Positions 45,052 through 53,234 of a stretch of 64,000 nt of DNA are shown piece after piece. The position numbers and the translations under genes were made by a program. The notes under the pieces were generated by a model. It saw nothing but the letters and a program-made list of their open reading frames with translations, was not told where the DNA came from and did no database searches. Source of the DNA: Halobacteriales archaeon QS_4_62_28 (lineage in GTDB: Archaea; Halobacteriota; Halobacteria; Halobacteriales; Haloarculaceae); NCBI GenBank assembly GCA_003021685.1, contig PXRO01000005.1, forward strand, positions 1 through 64,000. The letters run 5' to 3'. The stretch's first letter is position 1; the number at the start of each line of letters is the position of its first letter.

Positions 45052-45060
45052 CCGGTCACG

Positions 45061-45621
45061 TCACAGTTTCCGGTATGTTTCCGGATCGTCCAGCTCCCAG
45101 AGGAGTTCCGGCAGGAAGGCATCGAGGTGGTCGATAACACGGCGTTCGGAGACGTTCAGGCCCTCGCAGTGTTCGTGGGCCGTATCCCGAATCGAGACGT
45201 GGAGGTCGCCGCCTCCGTGGTCGGTTGCTGTCCCCGCCTCGACGGTGACGTGGAGCGGGAACACCGAACAGCGGGCGGGCTTCCAGTCGTGTTCGGCATG
45301 GAGCGCACAGAGGCCGTCCTCGCGCAGGAAAAAGCAGGCCTTGCCCTCTTCGTCGACGTGGTTCTCGCGGTCTTTCTGTTCTTGCCGAACGAAGTCCTGC
45401 CCCCGAAACTGTGTCGTCGACTCGTTGATACTCTCGCGGGCGGCCAGTTCCAGCAGGTCCGTCTCGTACAGCAAGACGCCGTGGTGGCAGCACCAGGTAC
45501 AGTCGTCGACGCACTCGAAGGTGAGCGCGGGATCGAAGTCGACGACAGCCTCCTTGCCGGGATAGACCTCGACGGTACGGTGCTGTGATGACACTGCCCG
45601 GGTTTCGCTCTGAGCGGGCAA
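45061..45621 (-). CDS. YkgJ family cysteine cluster protein
   Basis: The 186-aa protein has the cysteine-cluster domain of YkgJ/UPF0153 proteins: CVDDCTWCCHHGVLLYETD, then a spaced CFFLREDGLCALHAEH and KPARCSVFPLH. The cysteines probably bind a zinc or iron-sulfur centre. The role is unknown. It is convergent with the mscS remnant and downstream of the histidine kinase on the same strand (59 bp gap). Confidence 0.85.
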   Translation of the reverse strand: MPAQSETRAVSSQHRTVEVYPGKEAVVDFDPALTFECVDDCTWCCHHGVLLYETDLLELAARESINESTTQFRGQDFVRQEQKDRENHVDEEGKACFFLREDGLCALHAEHDWKPARCSVFPLHVTVEAGTATDHGGGDLHVSIRDTAHEHCEGLNVSERRVIDHLDAFLPELLWELDDPETYRKL

Positions 45622-45680
45622 AAGGTCGCCGGATCGGGGCGACCCGCCAGACTGTCACCGATACGTGTTTTCAGAACGCT

Positions 45681-47372
45681 TCAGCCGGGATGCGAGTGAT
45701 CGGCAGTCGTCGTCTCTTCGGCGTTGGCCGCGCTCGCTTCGCCAGTCTCGTGGACGACGGCGTCCGCGACCACGAGTCGCGCTGCGCTCTCGGTGTGGTT
45801 TAGATCGACCGTCCAGCCCTGGACGCCTGCGAGCGTCCGCACTTTCGGCAGAACGAGGCCGGTATTCGTGTCCGGCAGCGCACCCTCGTACTCGAATAGC
45901 TCTGACTCGGCCTCCATCGATGGCGTCCAGTCGGTCACGACACAGAACCCGTCGGACCGACGCTCGACCCGGACCTCCGTCGCGTCGTTGTGAGCGAGAA
46001 AGTCAAGCAGTCCGACGAACAGTTCGTGCAGGCGTATTCTGTCGGCCTCGACGACCGTGTCGGTCTCCGCGTGCACGACCAACCGGCTCGATTCGACTTC
46101 GTTCCAGGCGTGCTCGACCACCTCGTCGAGTGCGACCGGTTCGAGTCCGTCGACGCTCTGTCCGTACTGGGTCAGCGTGGTGAGGCCGTCGACGATAGTC
46201 ACCATTTCGCCGGTCTGTCGCGACACCGTCTGGAGCGTCTGGCGTGCTTGGGCCACGTCACCGGCGTCCAGTGCCGACCCTGCGGCCGACACCTGGCCGT
46301 CGACGACCTGCAGTGAGTTGAGGAGTTCGTGTCTGATTCCCGCCGAGAGGTCCTCGAGGTGATCGTTGTGTCGTTCGAGTTCGCGACGGCGGCGCTCCAG
46401 TTCGGTCACGTCGACGAACACGAGCATCCGACTGATCGCTGACTGGGCCGTCGAGAACGAACTCTCGTTGACGAGATAGTAGCGCGCCCCCTCGCGGTCG
46501 AGTTCGAGTATCTCCTGGCCTGCTGGAACACTGTCGAGTGGCAACGCCGCCGTGACGTGACCGCCAGTCGACCCGAGTCCAGTAAAGAGGTCGCCAGCGG
46601 CGTGATTGTACTCCTTGATCCGGTCGTCGTCGTCCAGGAACAGCACTGGTTCGGGGATGCTGCCTGTCATCTGGACCGCCAGAAAGCGATCCCTGGTGAC
46701 AAAGAGGACCCCGACCGCGAAGACAGCGACACCGAGTGGCGCGTAGATGATGTCGATGAGCGCCGTCGATTCGTAGGCCAGCAGATCCAGTGCGACCGGC
46801 AAGCCAGTCAACCCGACGAGGGCGGCCAGCGAGCGCGTCTCGTATCCCGACTCGACGAACGCCTCGTACAACATGAATATCCCGATGGCTGCCAGCATGT
46901 AGGCCAGTCCCGTCGCAATCCAGTGAATCGGCCCGTGCTGGATCGCCAGATGTGGGAACGGCGACGCGACCATCTCGGCGGTGAAATACTGGCCGTGCAG
47001 CGGATTCGTCAACTTGATCGCCACGATGCCGGTGTACAACCCAAGCCCCGCGTACCGATAGGGGCGCTCGCGGTGGTACGTCCGGTCCGTGTACGCCGAA
47101 CAGAAGTACAGCCAGGCGAAAACGGTTCCGAGACCGACGACGAGGCCAGCGGTGTACCACGCTGTTTTCAGCGACTGCGTCGGGGCATACAGCACACCGA
47201 GGTGTGTCACCGCCCACAGGCCAGCGGTGACCAGCACTGCGACGAGTCCGTACCGGGTCGCCCGGTCCTCGACGGTCAGGCCACGAGTGACACTTCCCAG
47301 ACAGGCGAGTGCAGCCACCGCGAAGACGGCACCGTAGCCGACCCGGAGCGATAGTTGCAAAACGACACTCAT
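45681..47372 (-). CDS. Membrane histidine kinase-like protein with degenerate ATPase domain
   Basis: The 563-aa protein has an N-terminal sensor of seven hydrophobic segments (7TM type, residues 1-220). A PAS domain follows (EPVLFLDDDDRIKEYNHAAG), then a HisKA region with the phospho-acceptor His in SAGIRHELLNSLQVV. The ATPase domain is degenerate: the N-box position reads LFVGLLDFLAHND, without the usual Asn, and the G1 position reads TDWTPSMEAES, without DxGxG. It may lack kinase activity or act as a phosphatase. ATG 47372 is chosen; 47426 is possible. A TATA-like ATAATATATG lies upstream. Confidence 0.85.
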   Translation of the reverse strand: MSVVLQLSLRVGYGAVFAVAALACLGSVTRGLTVEDRATRYGLVAVLVTAGLWAVTHLGVLYAPTQSLKTAWYTAGLVVGLGTVFAWLYFCSAYTDRTYHRERPYRYAGLGLYTGIVAIKLTNPLHGQYFTAEMVASPFPHLAIQHGPIHWIATGLAYMLAAIGIFMLYEAFVESGYETRSLAALVGLTGLPVALDLLAYESTALIDIIYAPLGVAVFAVGVLFVTRDRFLAVQMTGSIPEPVLFLDDDDRIKEYNHAAGDLFTGLGSTGGHVTAALPLDSVPAGQEILELDREGARYYLVNESSFSTAQSAISRMLVFVDVTELERRRRELERHNDHLEDLSAGIRHELLNSLQVVDGQVSAAGSALDAGDVAQARQTLQTVSRQTGEMVTIVDGLTTLTQYGQSVDGLEPVALDEVVEHAWNEVESSRLVVHAETDTVVEADRIRLHELFVGLLDFLAHNDATEVRVERRSDGFCVVTDWTPSMEAESELFEYEGALPDTNTGLVLPKVRTLAGVQGWTVDLNHTESAARLVVADAVVHETGEASAANAEETTTADHSHPG

Positions 47373-47521
47373 ATGACTACCATCTAGTTGGGCTGCTGTC
47401 ACATATATTATTGGGTCGATTTTCACGAACTGTTATGCATTCTGACAGGTTTGCCCGTGTTCCGATGAACGATGTCGTTATCCAAGGAAGAAATGTCACT
47501 ACATTGGGGCTGCCGGCAGCA

Positions 47522-47845
47522 TTAATTGTACCCGCGCCAGCGGTGCCCACACTCCTGGCACTTGAAGAATCGCGTCGGCGGCTCGTCGGCCGACCCGGTC
47601 TGCTTGATCGTGTACCAGGCCTTGCCGTGGCCACACCCGTCGCAGGTCACGTCCTCGGCCGTGGGCTTGCCCTCGAAGTTCGCGCCCTCCTCGGTCTCGA
47701 TCACGTCGTCGTCGGTCTGTTCGGCGGTGCTCACGAAGTCGGCGGCCCGGTTGGCGTCCTTCGGGACTCGCGCCCCACAGGACTTGCAGACCATCTCGTC
47801 GCCGTCTGCGTGCATCATCGAACCGCAGTCGTCGCAAAACTGCAT
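47522..47845 (-). CDS. tfs: Transcription factor S (TFS)
   Basis: The 107-aa protein has an N-terminal zinc ribbon (CDDCGSMM...CKSCGARV) and a C-terminal TFIIS-type ribbon (CDGCGHGKAW...CQECGHRWRGYN). The RNA-cleavage hairpin GSADEPPTRF has the Asp-Glu pair intact. It reactivates backtracked RNA polymerase by stimulating transcript cleavage. The length and both ribbons are complete. Confidence 0.95.
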   Translation of the reverse strand: MQFCDDCGSMMHADGDEMVCKSCGARVPKDANRAADFVSTAEQTDDDVIETEEGANFEGKPTAEDVTCDGCGHGKAWYTIKQTGSADEPPTRFFKCQECGHRWRGYN

Positions 47846-48000
47846 ACTGACCCTGACGTACTCGCTGCGAACTCAAATATCCCCGTGGTTGCTGATACTG
47901 CCGGCTGTCCGTCCGTGAACGATGTCGCCGCCCCGGAGTGGCGGCTATCGCCGCGCTGTGACAGCCGACGGTATGAGATGATCGGACTTCCAGTTACTGA

Positions 48001-48546
48001 TTACCCCAGTTCGACGACCCGGTCGGCCCAGGCACGGAGTTCCGCCAGCGCGCTCCGCTCGTTTCGTGAGACCGGGTTTTCCGTCCCGAGTTCCTCGCTC
48101 TCGAAGGCGTTTGCTACCACGAACGTCGCACCCTCGCAGTAGGTCTGGAGTCGGTCCGTCTCGCCATCGCTCTGGAACGGGATGGTCGCATCGTTGACGA
48201 ACACGGCGGTCGGGTCGTCAGGTGCGCCGTCGAACAGGTCGCAGGCCCGCTCGGCGTTGTCCCGTGCGAGTGCCAGCGCGTCTGGGCCGCTCTCGCTGTC
48301 TGCCCGCGGTGCGTGTGCATCGAGAACGGCACGAAACACGTCGTCGGGGACGGTCGTGAACTGTTCGAGGCGGCCGCCGAGAATCCGGCCGTTACGTTCG
48401 ACGTTCGGTGCGAAATCGAAGACGACGACCCCCGCTTGGCTGTTGTCGGCCAGCCATCGGTCGAGTGCGTCGGCAGTCGTTTTCGTCTTACCGACGTTCG
48501 AGGGACCGACGACGAGGGTCACGCCGGTCCGGTGGAGCGTCGTCAC
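48001..48546 (-). CDS. Uncharacterised P-loop NTPase coupled to Nramp-like gene
   Basis: The 181-aa protein starts MTTLHRTGVTLVVGPSNVGKTK, a Walker A motif, and has a possible Walker B (PTAVFVNDATIPF). The rest shows no GTPase specificity motif NKxD; it does not look like FeoB or an ABC ATPase. It overlaps the Nramp-like stop by 4 bp (ATGA), so translation is coupled. A role in regulating or energising the transporter is inference. I do not recognise a named family. Confidence 0.72.
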   Translation of the reverse strand: MTTLHRTGVTLVVGPSNVGKTKTTADALDRWLADNSQAGVVVFDFAPNVERNGRILGGRLEQFTTVPDDVFRAVLDAHAPRADSESGPDALALARDNAERACDLFDGAPDDPTAVFVNDATIPFQSDGETDRLQTYCEGATFVVANAFESEELGTENPVSRNERSALAELRAWADRVVELG

Positions 48547-49871
48547 GCGGGCAGGACCTCCTCGCGTGCGTACTTGCCCGCGAGGACGACCATGGCGACC
48601 CCGATTGCGACACCGAACGCTAACACGAATCCGGAGAGTGGAGCGATGCCGCCAGCGACCTGTTCGCGAACGAAATTGGCCGCCAGCACACCGGTCACGA
48701 CGAGGAGCGCGAGGCCACCGAGGTTCGCCAGCAGGGAGTTCGGCCGCGGGACTGCATCGGTGTTGAGCAGGTAGAGGACAATCGCGATTGCGAACGGCGT
48801 TCCGACGGTGCCGACCGCGAGGATGAGCAACAGTTGGGGAATGACACTGCCCGGAATGAACGCGCCGGGAACGGACAGCAACGCAACGGCGATCAGCAGC
48901 CAGCGGTAGCGCGAGTCGCTTACGTCGGTGTCCCAGCCGAGTTTATCGGCCAGCAGGAAGGGTGGGACGATGGTGTTGCCGCCCAGTGTCGAGACGGCCG
49001 CACCGGCCAGTCCGACGAGGAAGAGCCACTGTGCGCTGTCGCCGGCGATCGGTCCCAGTGCCTGTGCAGCGGCGATAGTCGTTGCCACGTCACCGCCCGA
49101 GAGGACACTGGCGGCGACGAGGAAAATCGCCAGACTGTAGACGCCGAAGACGACCAGCATCGACGCGCCGATGTCGAACGTCGCCAGGTCGTAGTCCGCC
49201 TCGGTCCAGCCACGGGCCCGCATCGTGTAGGAGTGCATCGTGATCAGCGTGATGTGGACGGCACCGCCGATGATGCCGGCCGCGGCGATTGCACTCCCGC
49301 TCGGCAGCGACGGCACGAGACCGGCGGCCGCCATACCGGGATCAATCGGGACCACGAACAGCGACACGACGAACGCGAGCACGACGAGCGAGACGATCGC
49401 TTTCGCGGCGATTTCGAGGAAGTAGTAGCCCCGGCCAGCCAGTCCCACCGCCAGGACGAGGCCCCAGACGCCGCCCCAGATCCGGGCGTCGACACCCGTC
49501 ATCGTCGCCGAGACGCCGGCGACAGTCTTCATGATCACCAGTTGTGCGACGCCGGAAGCCAGCACCGCGTCGGCGACCAGGAGCCAGGCCCACGTCTCGC
49601 CGAGGGAGTCCTCGACGACGCTGATGATCCCGCGCTCGGTCAGCAGCCCGAGACGCATCGCGAGATACTGTGAGAGCGCCCCGGCACCAGCCGAGATGAC
49701 GACGACCCACAGCAACGTGTAGCCGAGGCCAGCACCGGCGGCCAGCAGACTCCCCATGGTCGCCGGCCCGGCGGCGATTGCACCGGCGACCCACGCCGGC
49801 CCCATTTCGCTCAGGTACGAGCGGACTGTCCCCCGGCCGAGTGCCGGCAGTTCGGGCGTTTCGTTACTCAT
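48543..49871 (-). CDS. Nramp-related membrane transporter with altered metal motifs
   Basis: The 442-aa protein has eleven membrane segments and aligns with Nramp transporters (GPAWVAGAIAAGPATMG; GYTLLWVVVISAGAGALSQY). The helix-1 motif DPGN is replaced by GPAT (residues 35-38). The helix-6 motif MPH is replaced by HIT, in GIIGGAVHITLITMHSY. These residues bind Mn/Fe in true Nramps, so the substrate may not be a transition metal. The gene is followed by the P-loop NTPase. Annotation pipelines call such haloarchaeal proteins divalent metal transporters. Confidence 0.82.
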   Translation of the reverse strand: MSNETPELPALGRGTVRSYLSEMGPAWVAGAIAAGPATMGSLLAAGAGLGYTLLWVVVISAGAGALSQYLAMRLGLLTERGIISVVEDSLGETWAWLLVADAVLASGVAQLVIMKTVAGVSATMTGVDARIWGGVWGLVLAVGLAGRGYYFLEIAAKAIVSLVVLAFVVSLFVVPIDPGMAAAGLVPSLPSGSAIAAAGIIGGAVHITLITMHSYTMRARGWTEADYDLATFDIGASMLVVFGVYSLAIFLVAASVLSGGDVATTIAAAQALGPIAGDSAQWLFLVGLAGAAVSTLGGNTIVPPFLLADKLGWDTDVSDSRYRWLLIAVALLSVPGAFIPGSVIPQLLLILAVGTVGTPFAIAIVLYLLNTDAVPRPNSLLANLGGLALLVVTGVLAANFVREQVAGGIAPLSGFVLAFGVAIGVAMVVLAGKYAREEVLPA

Positions 49872-50035
49872 TACCTCTATCTACGCACAGCAACATAAAA
49901 ACGTATTGAACAGGGTTGTACCACCGACTAATTATTCGAGGTTGAGCGGAGTGAGTCATCTGTGCTGACCGATACGAGAGTAGCGACGAACAGGTATGTG
50001 GACCGTTGCCTGATACCCTCGGTCAACAGTCACTA

Positions 50036-50161
50036 TCAGATGTTGTCGATCCAACCCGCTTCGATGGCGATGGCGTACAGTTCGTAGGCGAACACGAGGC
50101 CGACGCCGAGCATCGCCCCCCACAGCAACACGGCAAACAGCGTCACACCGATTACCGCCAT
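50036..50161 (-). CDS. 41-aa symporter accessory membrane protein
   Basis: The frame from ATG 50161 reads MAVIGVTLFAVLLWGAMLGV and ends AIEAGWIDNI. It has one membrane helix and a short C-terminal polar tail. The start overlaps the symporter stop (TGATG), so the two are translated together. Short hydrophobic partners of SSS symporters are known in archaea and bacteria (for example YhdT-like proteins with PanF). It is probably a subunit or stabiliser of the thiamine-regulon symporter. Confidence 0.7.
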   Translation of the reverse strand: MAVIGVTLFAVLLWGAMLGVGLVFAYELYAIAIEAGWIDNI

Positions 50162-51693
50162 CAGTCGCGCACCTCCCCGCCGTCGGTCGCCGTCTCGTCG
50201 AGGCGGCGGATCTCGGTCGCGAGGTCGCCGTGGTCGTACTTGCCGGCACCCAGTCGGGCGGCGACCAGCGTTCCGGCCGTCGAGACGAGGAACGCGCCGG
50301 CGAAGGCAGTCAGATAGAGCGGATCCGGGGCCGGCAGGAAGCCACCGAGGACGGGAATCGAGCGCAGGAGACCGCTGAAATCGGGGAAGTACGCGAGGCC
50401 GACGGCCAGTCCCAGCACACTGCTCGTGAGTGCGCCCGTGCCGGTGAGTCGTTTCGAGTAGAGACCGGCCACGAGCGGGACTGCGACCGCCGCTCCCAGC
50501 AGGTCAGCGAGGAAAAAGAGCCGGAGGACGCTCCGCGCTCGCAGGCTCACGTAGATCGCGCCAACGGCGACGACGACGGTGAGTGCTCGCGCCCCGAGTT
50601 TGAGCGTCCGGTCGTCCGGATCGGTGAGCAACCGGGGGAGGTCGGCGGTAACGACACTCGCCAGCGCGTTGAACAGCGTGTCGACGGAACTCATCACGAG
50701 CAACAGTGCCAGCAGCACCACCGCGAGGACGATCCACTCGGGGAAGGCTGTCTGCAAGAGGATGAAAAAGGAGATATCGGCGTTGTAGGCCGAACTCGTC
50801 ACGTCAGTCACGATGTCGGCGTTGCCGGCCGCGACGAGGCCAAAGAGTGCCGCGAGGAAGACGATCAGACTGTTGGCGACGGTAGCGTTGCGAAAGCCCC
50901 GCTCGATGGTCTGGCCGTCCTCGGCGGCGTAGATCCGCTGCCACCACGTCTGGTTGATCAGTTCGGCTCCGGTGATGGCGAAGGCGAGGGCGAGTCCGAA
51001 CTGCAGACCGGGGACCAAGCCCGGATCGAGCAGTGACGGGGTGGCGGCGACGATGCCCTCGTGGATCGCGCCGGCACCACCCAGTGAGAAGACCGCGCCG
51101 GCAAACGCCACGACCAGCAGCGGCAAGACCAGCAGCGCCTGAACCGAGTCGGTGACAATCGACGCCCGAAGGCCGCCGTAACTCGTGTACAGCAGGACGA
51201 ACCCGCCGACGAGGACAGCGGTCTGCCACTGTGGGACGCCGGCGACCAGCGAGAGTGCGCCCGCGATGCCGGTCAACTCGGCGGCCAGGAAGACGAACAT
51301 GTACAGGCAACTCACCACGAGAACGAAGGCATACATCGCCGCGCCGTAGCGGGCGTGGGCGTACTCCGTCAGCGAGTGGCCCTCGGGAATCACCGCACGG
51401 ATGCGCGGGCCGAGTCTCGAGTAGACCAGCATCGGCAGTGCCTCGCCGATAGCGTAACCGACGACGGCGGCGATACCGAAACTCGCGCCGGCCTCCGGGG
51501 CCGACAGCAGGATCCAGACGCCCATGACCGAGGCGACGAGCGTCGCCGTCGTCCGGCCGTTACCCGCGGAGTTGCGGGCGGTGATGAGGTCCTCGGCGGT
51601 GCCGACCGTTTTTCGGGAACACCAGAGACCGATGACAGTGAACCCGACCAGCGTCGCGACGGTCAGGCCAAGCGCGACTGCCGTGCTCACCAT
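50161..51693 (-). CDS. Sodium:solute symporter (SSS family) of the thiamine operon
   Basis: The 510-aa protein has about thirteen hydrophobic segments with the SSS layout: VLLYTSYGGLRASIVTDSVQ after helix 5, and a C-terminal cytosolic tail. It starts at 51693, overlapping the upstream tenA by 7 bp. Its operon with two TenA proteins and a divergent ThiR suggests uptake of a thiamine precursor such as hydroxymethylpyrimidine or an amino-HMP, but that is inferred from context. No substrate motif is known. Confidence 0.85.
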   Translation of the reverse strand: MVSTAVALGLTVATLVGFTVIGLWCSRKTVGTAEDLITARNSAGNGRTTATLVASVMGVWILLSAPEAGASFGIAAVVGYAIGEALPMLVYSRLGPRIRAVIPEGHSLTEYAHARYGAAMYAFVLVVSCLYMFVFLAAELTGIAGALSLVAGVPQWQTAVLVGGFVLLYTSYGGLRASIVTDSVQALLVLPLLVVAFAGAVFSLGGAGAIHEGIVAATPSLLDPGLVPGLQFGLALAFAITGAELINQTWWQRIYAAEDGQTIERGFRNATVANSLIVFLAALFGLVAAGNADIVTDVTSSAYNADISFFILLQTAFPEWIVLAVVLLALLLVMSSVDTLFNALASVVTADLPRLLTDPDDRTLKLGARALTVVVAVGAIYVSLRARSVLRLFFLADLLGAAVAVPLVAGLYSKRLTGTGALTSSVLGLAVGLAYFPDFSGLLRSIPVLGGFLPAPDPLYLTAFAGAFLVSTAGTLVAARLGAGKYDHGDLATEIRRLDETATDGGEVRD

Positions 51694-52463
51694 CGGCGCT
51701 CACCACCCGCTAGCGGGACCGGGGTCCCCTCGTCCTGCCGACTGTACGCGGCGTCGAAGAACGCGACTTCCAGTTCGACTGTCCGACGGAACAGGCGTGC
51801 CAGTCGTTGCTGGCGACGCGGCGCGGCGGCCGCTCCTTCCCGGTCCAGTTCCGCCCGAAGCCACGAGACGAACTCGTCGAAGGCCGGGTTGTCGTGGAGG
51901 GCGATCCACTCGTCGAGATAGAACTGCGCGGGCGAGTCGTCTGTAGCTGTCGCCCACGAGCGGTAGATCCACTCTGCGGGCACTAGCACCGCCAGCGTCT
52001 CGGCGTATCCGCCCTCTCGCGCGGCTCGGCCGAGCAGGTCCTCGAAGGCACGGGTCACCGGCGTCAGTTCGGGGTCGGTCCGGTCAGCCTCGGGCACGTC
52101 GAGTGCGTCGAAGGCCCGCTCGAAGTAGTCGTTCTCCTCGTCGGTGAGCGTCTCCAGGAAATCGGCTAGCCGGGACTTGGCGGCCATCGAGGGCGCGTCA
52201 CCGAGCGCGTGGCCGAACGTCCCCACGAGCGGTCCGAGGAAGGCGTAGTCCTGGATCAAGTAGCGTCGGAAGACAGCATCGGAGAGGGTCCCCGTCCGGA
52301 GTTCTTCGGTGAACTGGTGGTCGACCGCCGCGATCCAGTCGGCTTCGGCACGTGCCCGGCACCACTCCGTGAACCGGGGGTTCACGCTCGCCGTGGCGTC
52401 GTCCTCTTCGACACGGTCGGCGTACGCCGCGAACGTCTCGGTAACGGTATCGTGGCTGCTCAT
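51687..52463 (-). CDS. tenA: TenA-family thiaminase II-like protein
   Basis: The 258-aa helical protein belongs to the TenA/PQQC fold: RRYLIQDYAFLGPLVGTFGHAL, and VLVPAEWIYRSWA in the position of the catalytic region. In this copy the usual catalytic Cys is Val/Pro-flanked Ala-Glu, so it may be a TenA_E-type enzyme, which uses Glu. TenA proteins salvage thiamine degradation products to HMP. It overlaps the second TenA by 4 bp (52460-52463) and the symporter by 7 bp. Confidence 0.86.
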   Translation of the reverse strand: MSSHDTVTETFAAYADRVEEDDATASVNPRFTEWCRARAEADWIAAVDHQFTEELRTGTLSDAVFRRYLIQDYAFLGPLVGTFGHALGDAPSMAAKSRLADFLETLTDEENDYFERAFDALDVPEADRTDPELTPVTRAFEDLLGRAAREGGYAETLAVLVPAEWIYRSWATATDDSPAQFYLDEWIALHDNPAFDEFVSWLRAELDREGAAAAPRRQQRLARLFRRTVELEVAFFDAAYSRQDEGTPVPLAGGERRW

Positions 52464-53125
52464 ACTGACCACCCCTCCTGTCGCCAGGCGGCGTCCCAGA
52501 ACCGGTACTCGTAGCGAGCCGAGGTCTCGAACAGGTCCCGGTAGCGGTCGCGCTGGTCGGCCGTCGAATCGGCCCACACGTCGTCCATCAGGTCCTTGCA
52601 CCACTCGGTGAGTGCCGTGAACTCCTCGCCTGCGTAGGTGTCGATCCACTCGGCGTAGCCCTCGTGGTCGGGCCGTCCCCGTTCGGCCAGCCGTTTCCCG
52701 GTGGTGTTGAATCCCCACATACAGGGAAGCAGTGCGGCCACGAGGTCGCCGAAGGTCCCCGTCGCTGCGGTCCGGACGAGGAAATCCGTGTATCCCTGCG
52801 TCGTCGGCGATGGCTCGGTCGCTTCCAGTTCAGTCTCGCTGATCCCAAAGTCCGCGGCGTAGGCACGGTGCAGGTCCATTTCCGTGTTGATCGTCGAGTC
52901 CAGCAACTCGGCGAAGGTGCCCATCCGGTCGAGGTCGGGAGCCATGGCCGCGCCGTGGGCGAACACGCGGGCGTAGTCGATCAGATACACGTAGTCCTGG
53001 CGTACCCAGTAGCGGAACGGCTCCTCGTCGAGAGTCCCTGCCCCGAGTTCGGTGATCATCGGGTGGTTCGAGATTGCGTCCCAGATCGGGTCCCCGATCG
53101 TCGCGAGGTCGTCAGTGGCGCTCAT
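52460..53125 (-). CDS. tenA: Thiaminase II (TenA)
   Basis: The 221-aa protein has the TenA signature with the catalytic Cys in ALLPCMWGFNTTGK. The aromatic pocket FRYWVRQDYVYLIDYARV and the final EYRFWDAAWRQEGW are also present. TenA hydrolyses aminopyrimidine to HMP for thiamine salvage. It is the first gene of the minus-strand operon and lies downstream of the ThiR palindrome. ATG 53125 starts MSATDDLATIG. The open frame upstream is not coding. Confidence 0.92.
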   Translation of the reverse strand: MSATDDLATIGDPIWDAISNHPMITELGAGTLDEEPFRYWVRQDYVYLIDYARVFAHGAAMAPDLDRMGTFAELLDSTINTEMDLHRAYAADFGISETELEATEPSPTTQGYTDFLVRTAATGTFGDLVAALLPCMWGFNTTGKRLAERGRPDHEGYAEWIDTYAGEEFTALTEWCKDLMDDVWADSTADQRDRYRDLFETSARYEYRFWDAAWRQEGWSV

Positions 53126-53152
53126 ACTCGCTGGTGGTCGCTCTGGCGACTT

Positions 53153-53178
53153 ATAATCTACTGATATTACTGGATTAT
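53153..53178. promoter_or_regulatory. Candidate ThiR operator between thiR and tenA
   Basis: ATAATC at 53153-53158 and GATTAT at 53173-53178 form a 6-bp inverted repeat with 14 bases between them, in the centre of the 109-bp divergent intergenic region. The repeat includes the likely TATA box for the operon (TTATAATC). I infer that ThiR binds here with thiamine pyrophosphate or a related ligand. I have no alignment to a published site. Confidence 0.45.
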
Positions 53179-53234
53179 CGCCGTTCGTCGTCGCCCCCGG
53201 ACGACTTTTACCTGCTCTGGCCGAACCCGCCATC

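Noticed and set aside
50036-51693. The symporter as a proline transporter
   Set aside because: SSS proteins are often named putP, but the operon with TenA and ThiR points to a thiamine-related substrate and no proline-specific motif was seen.
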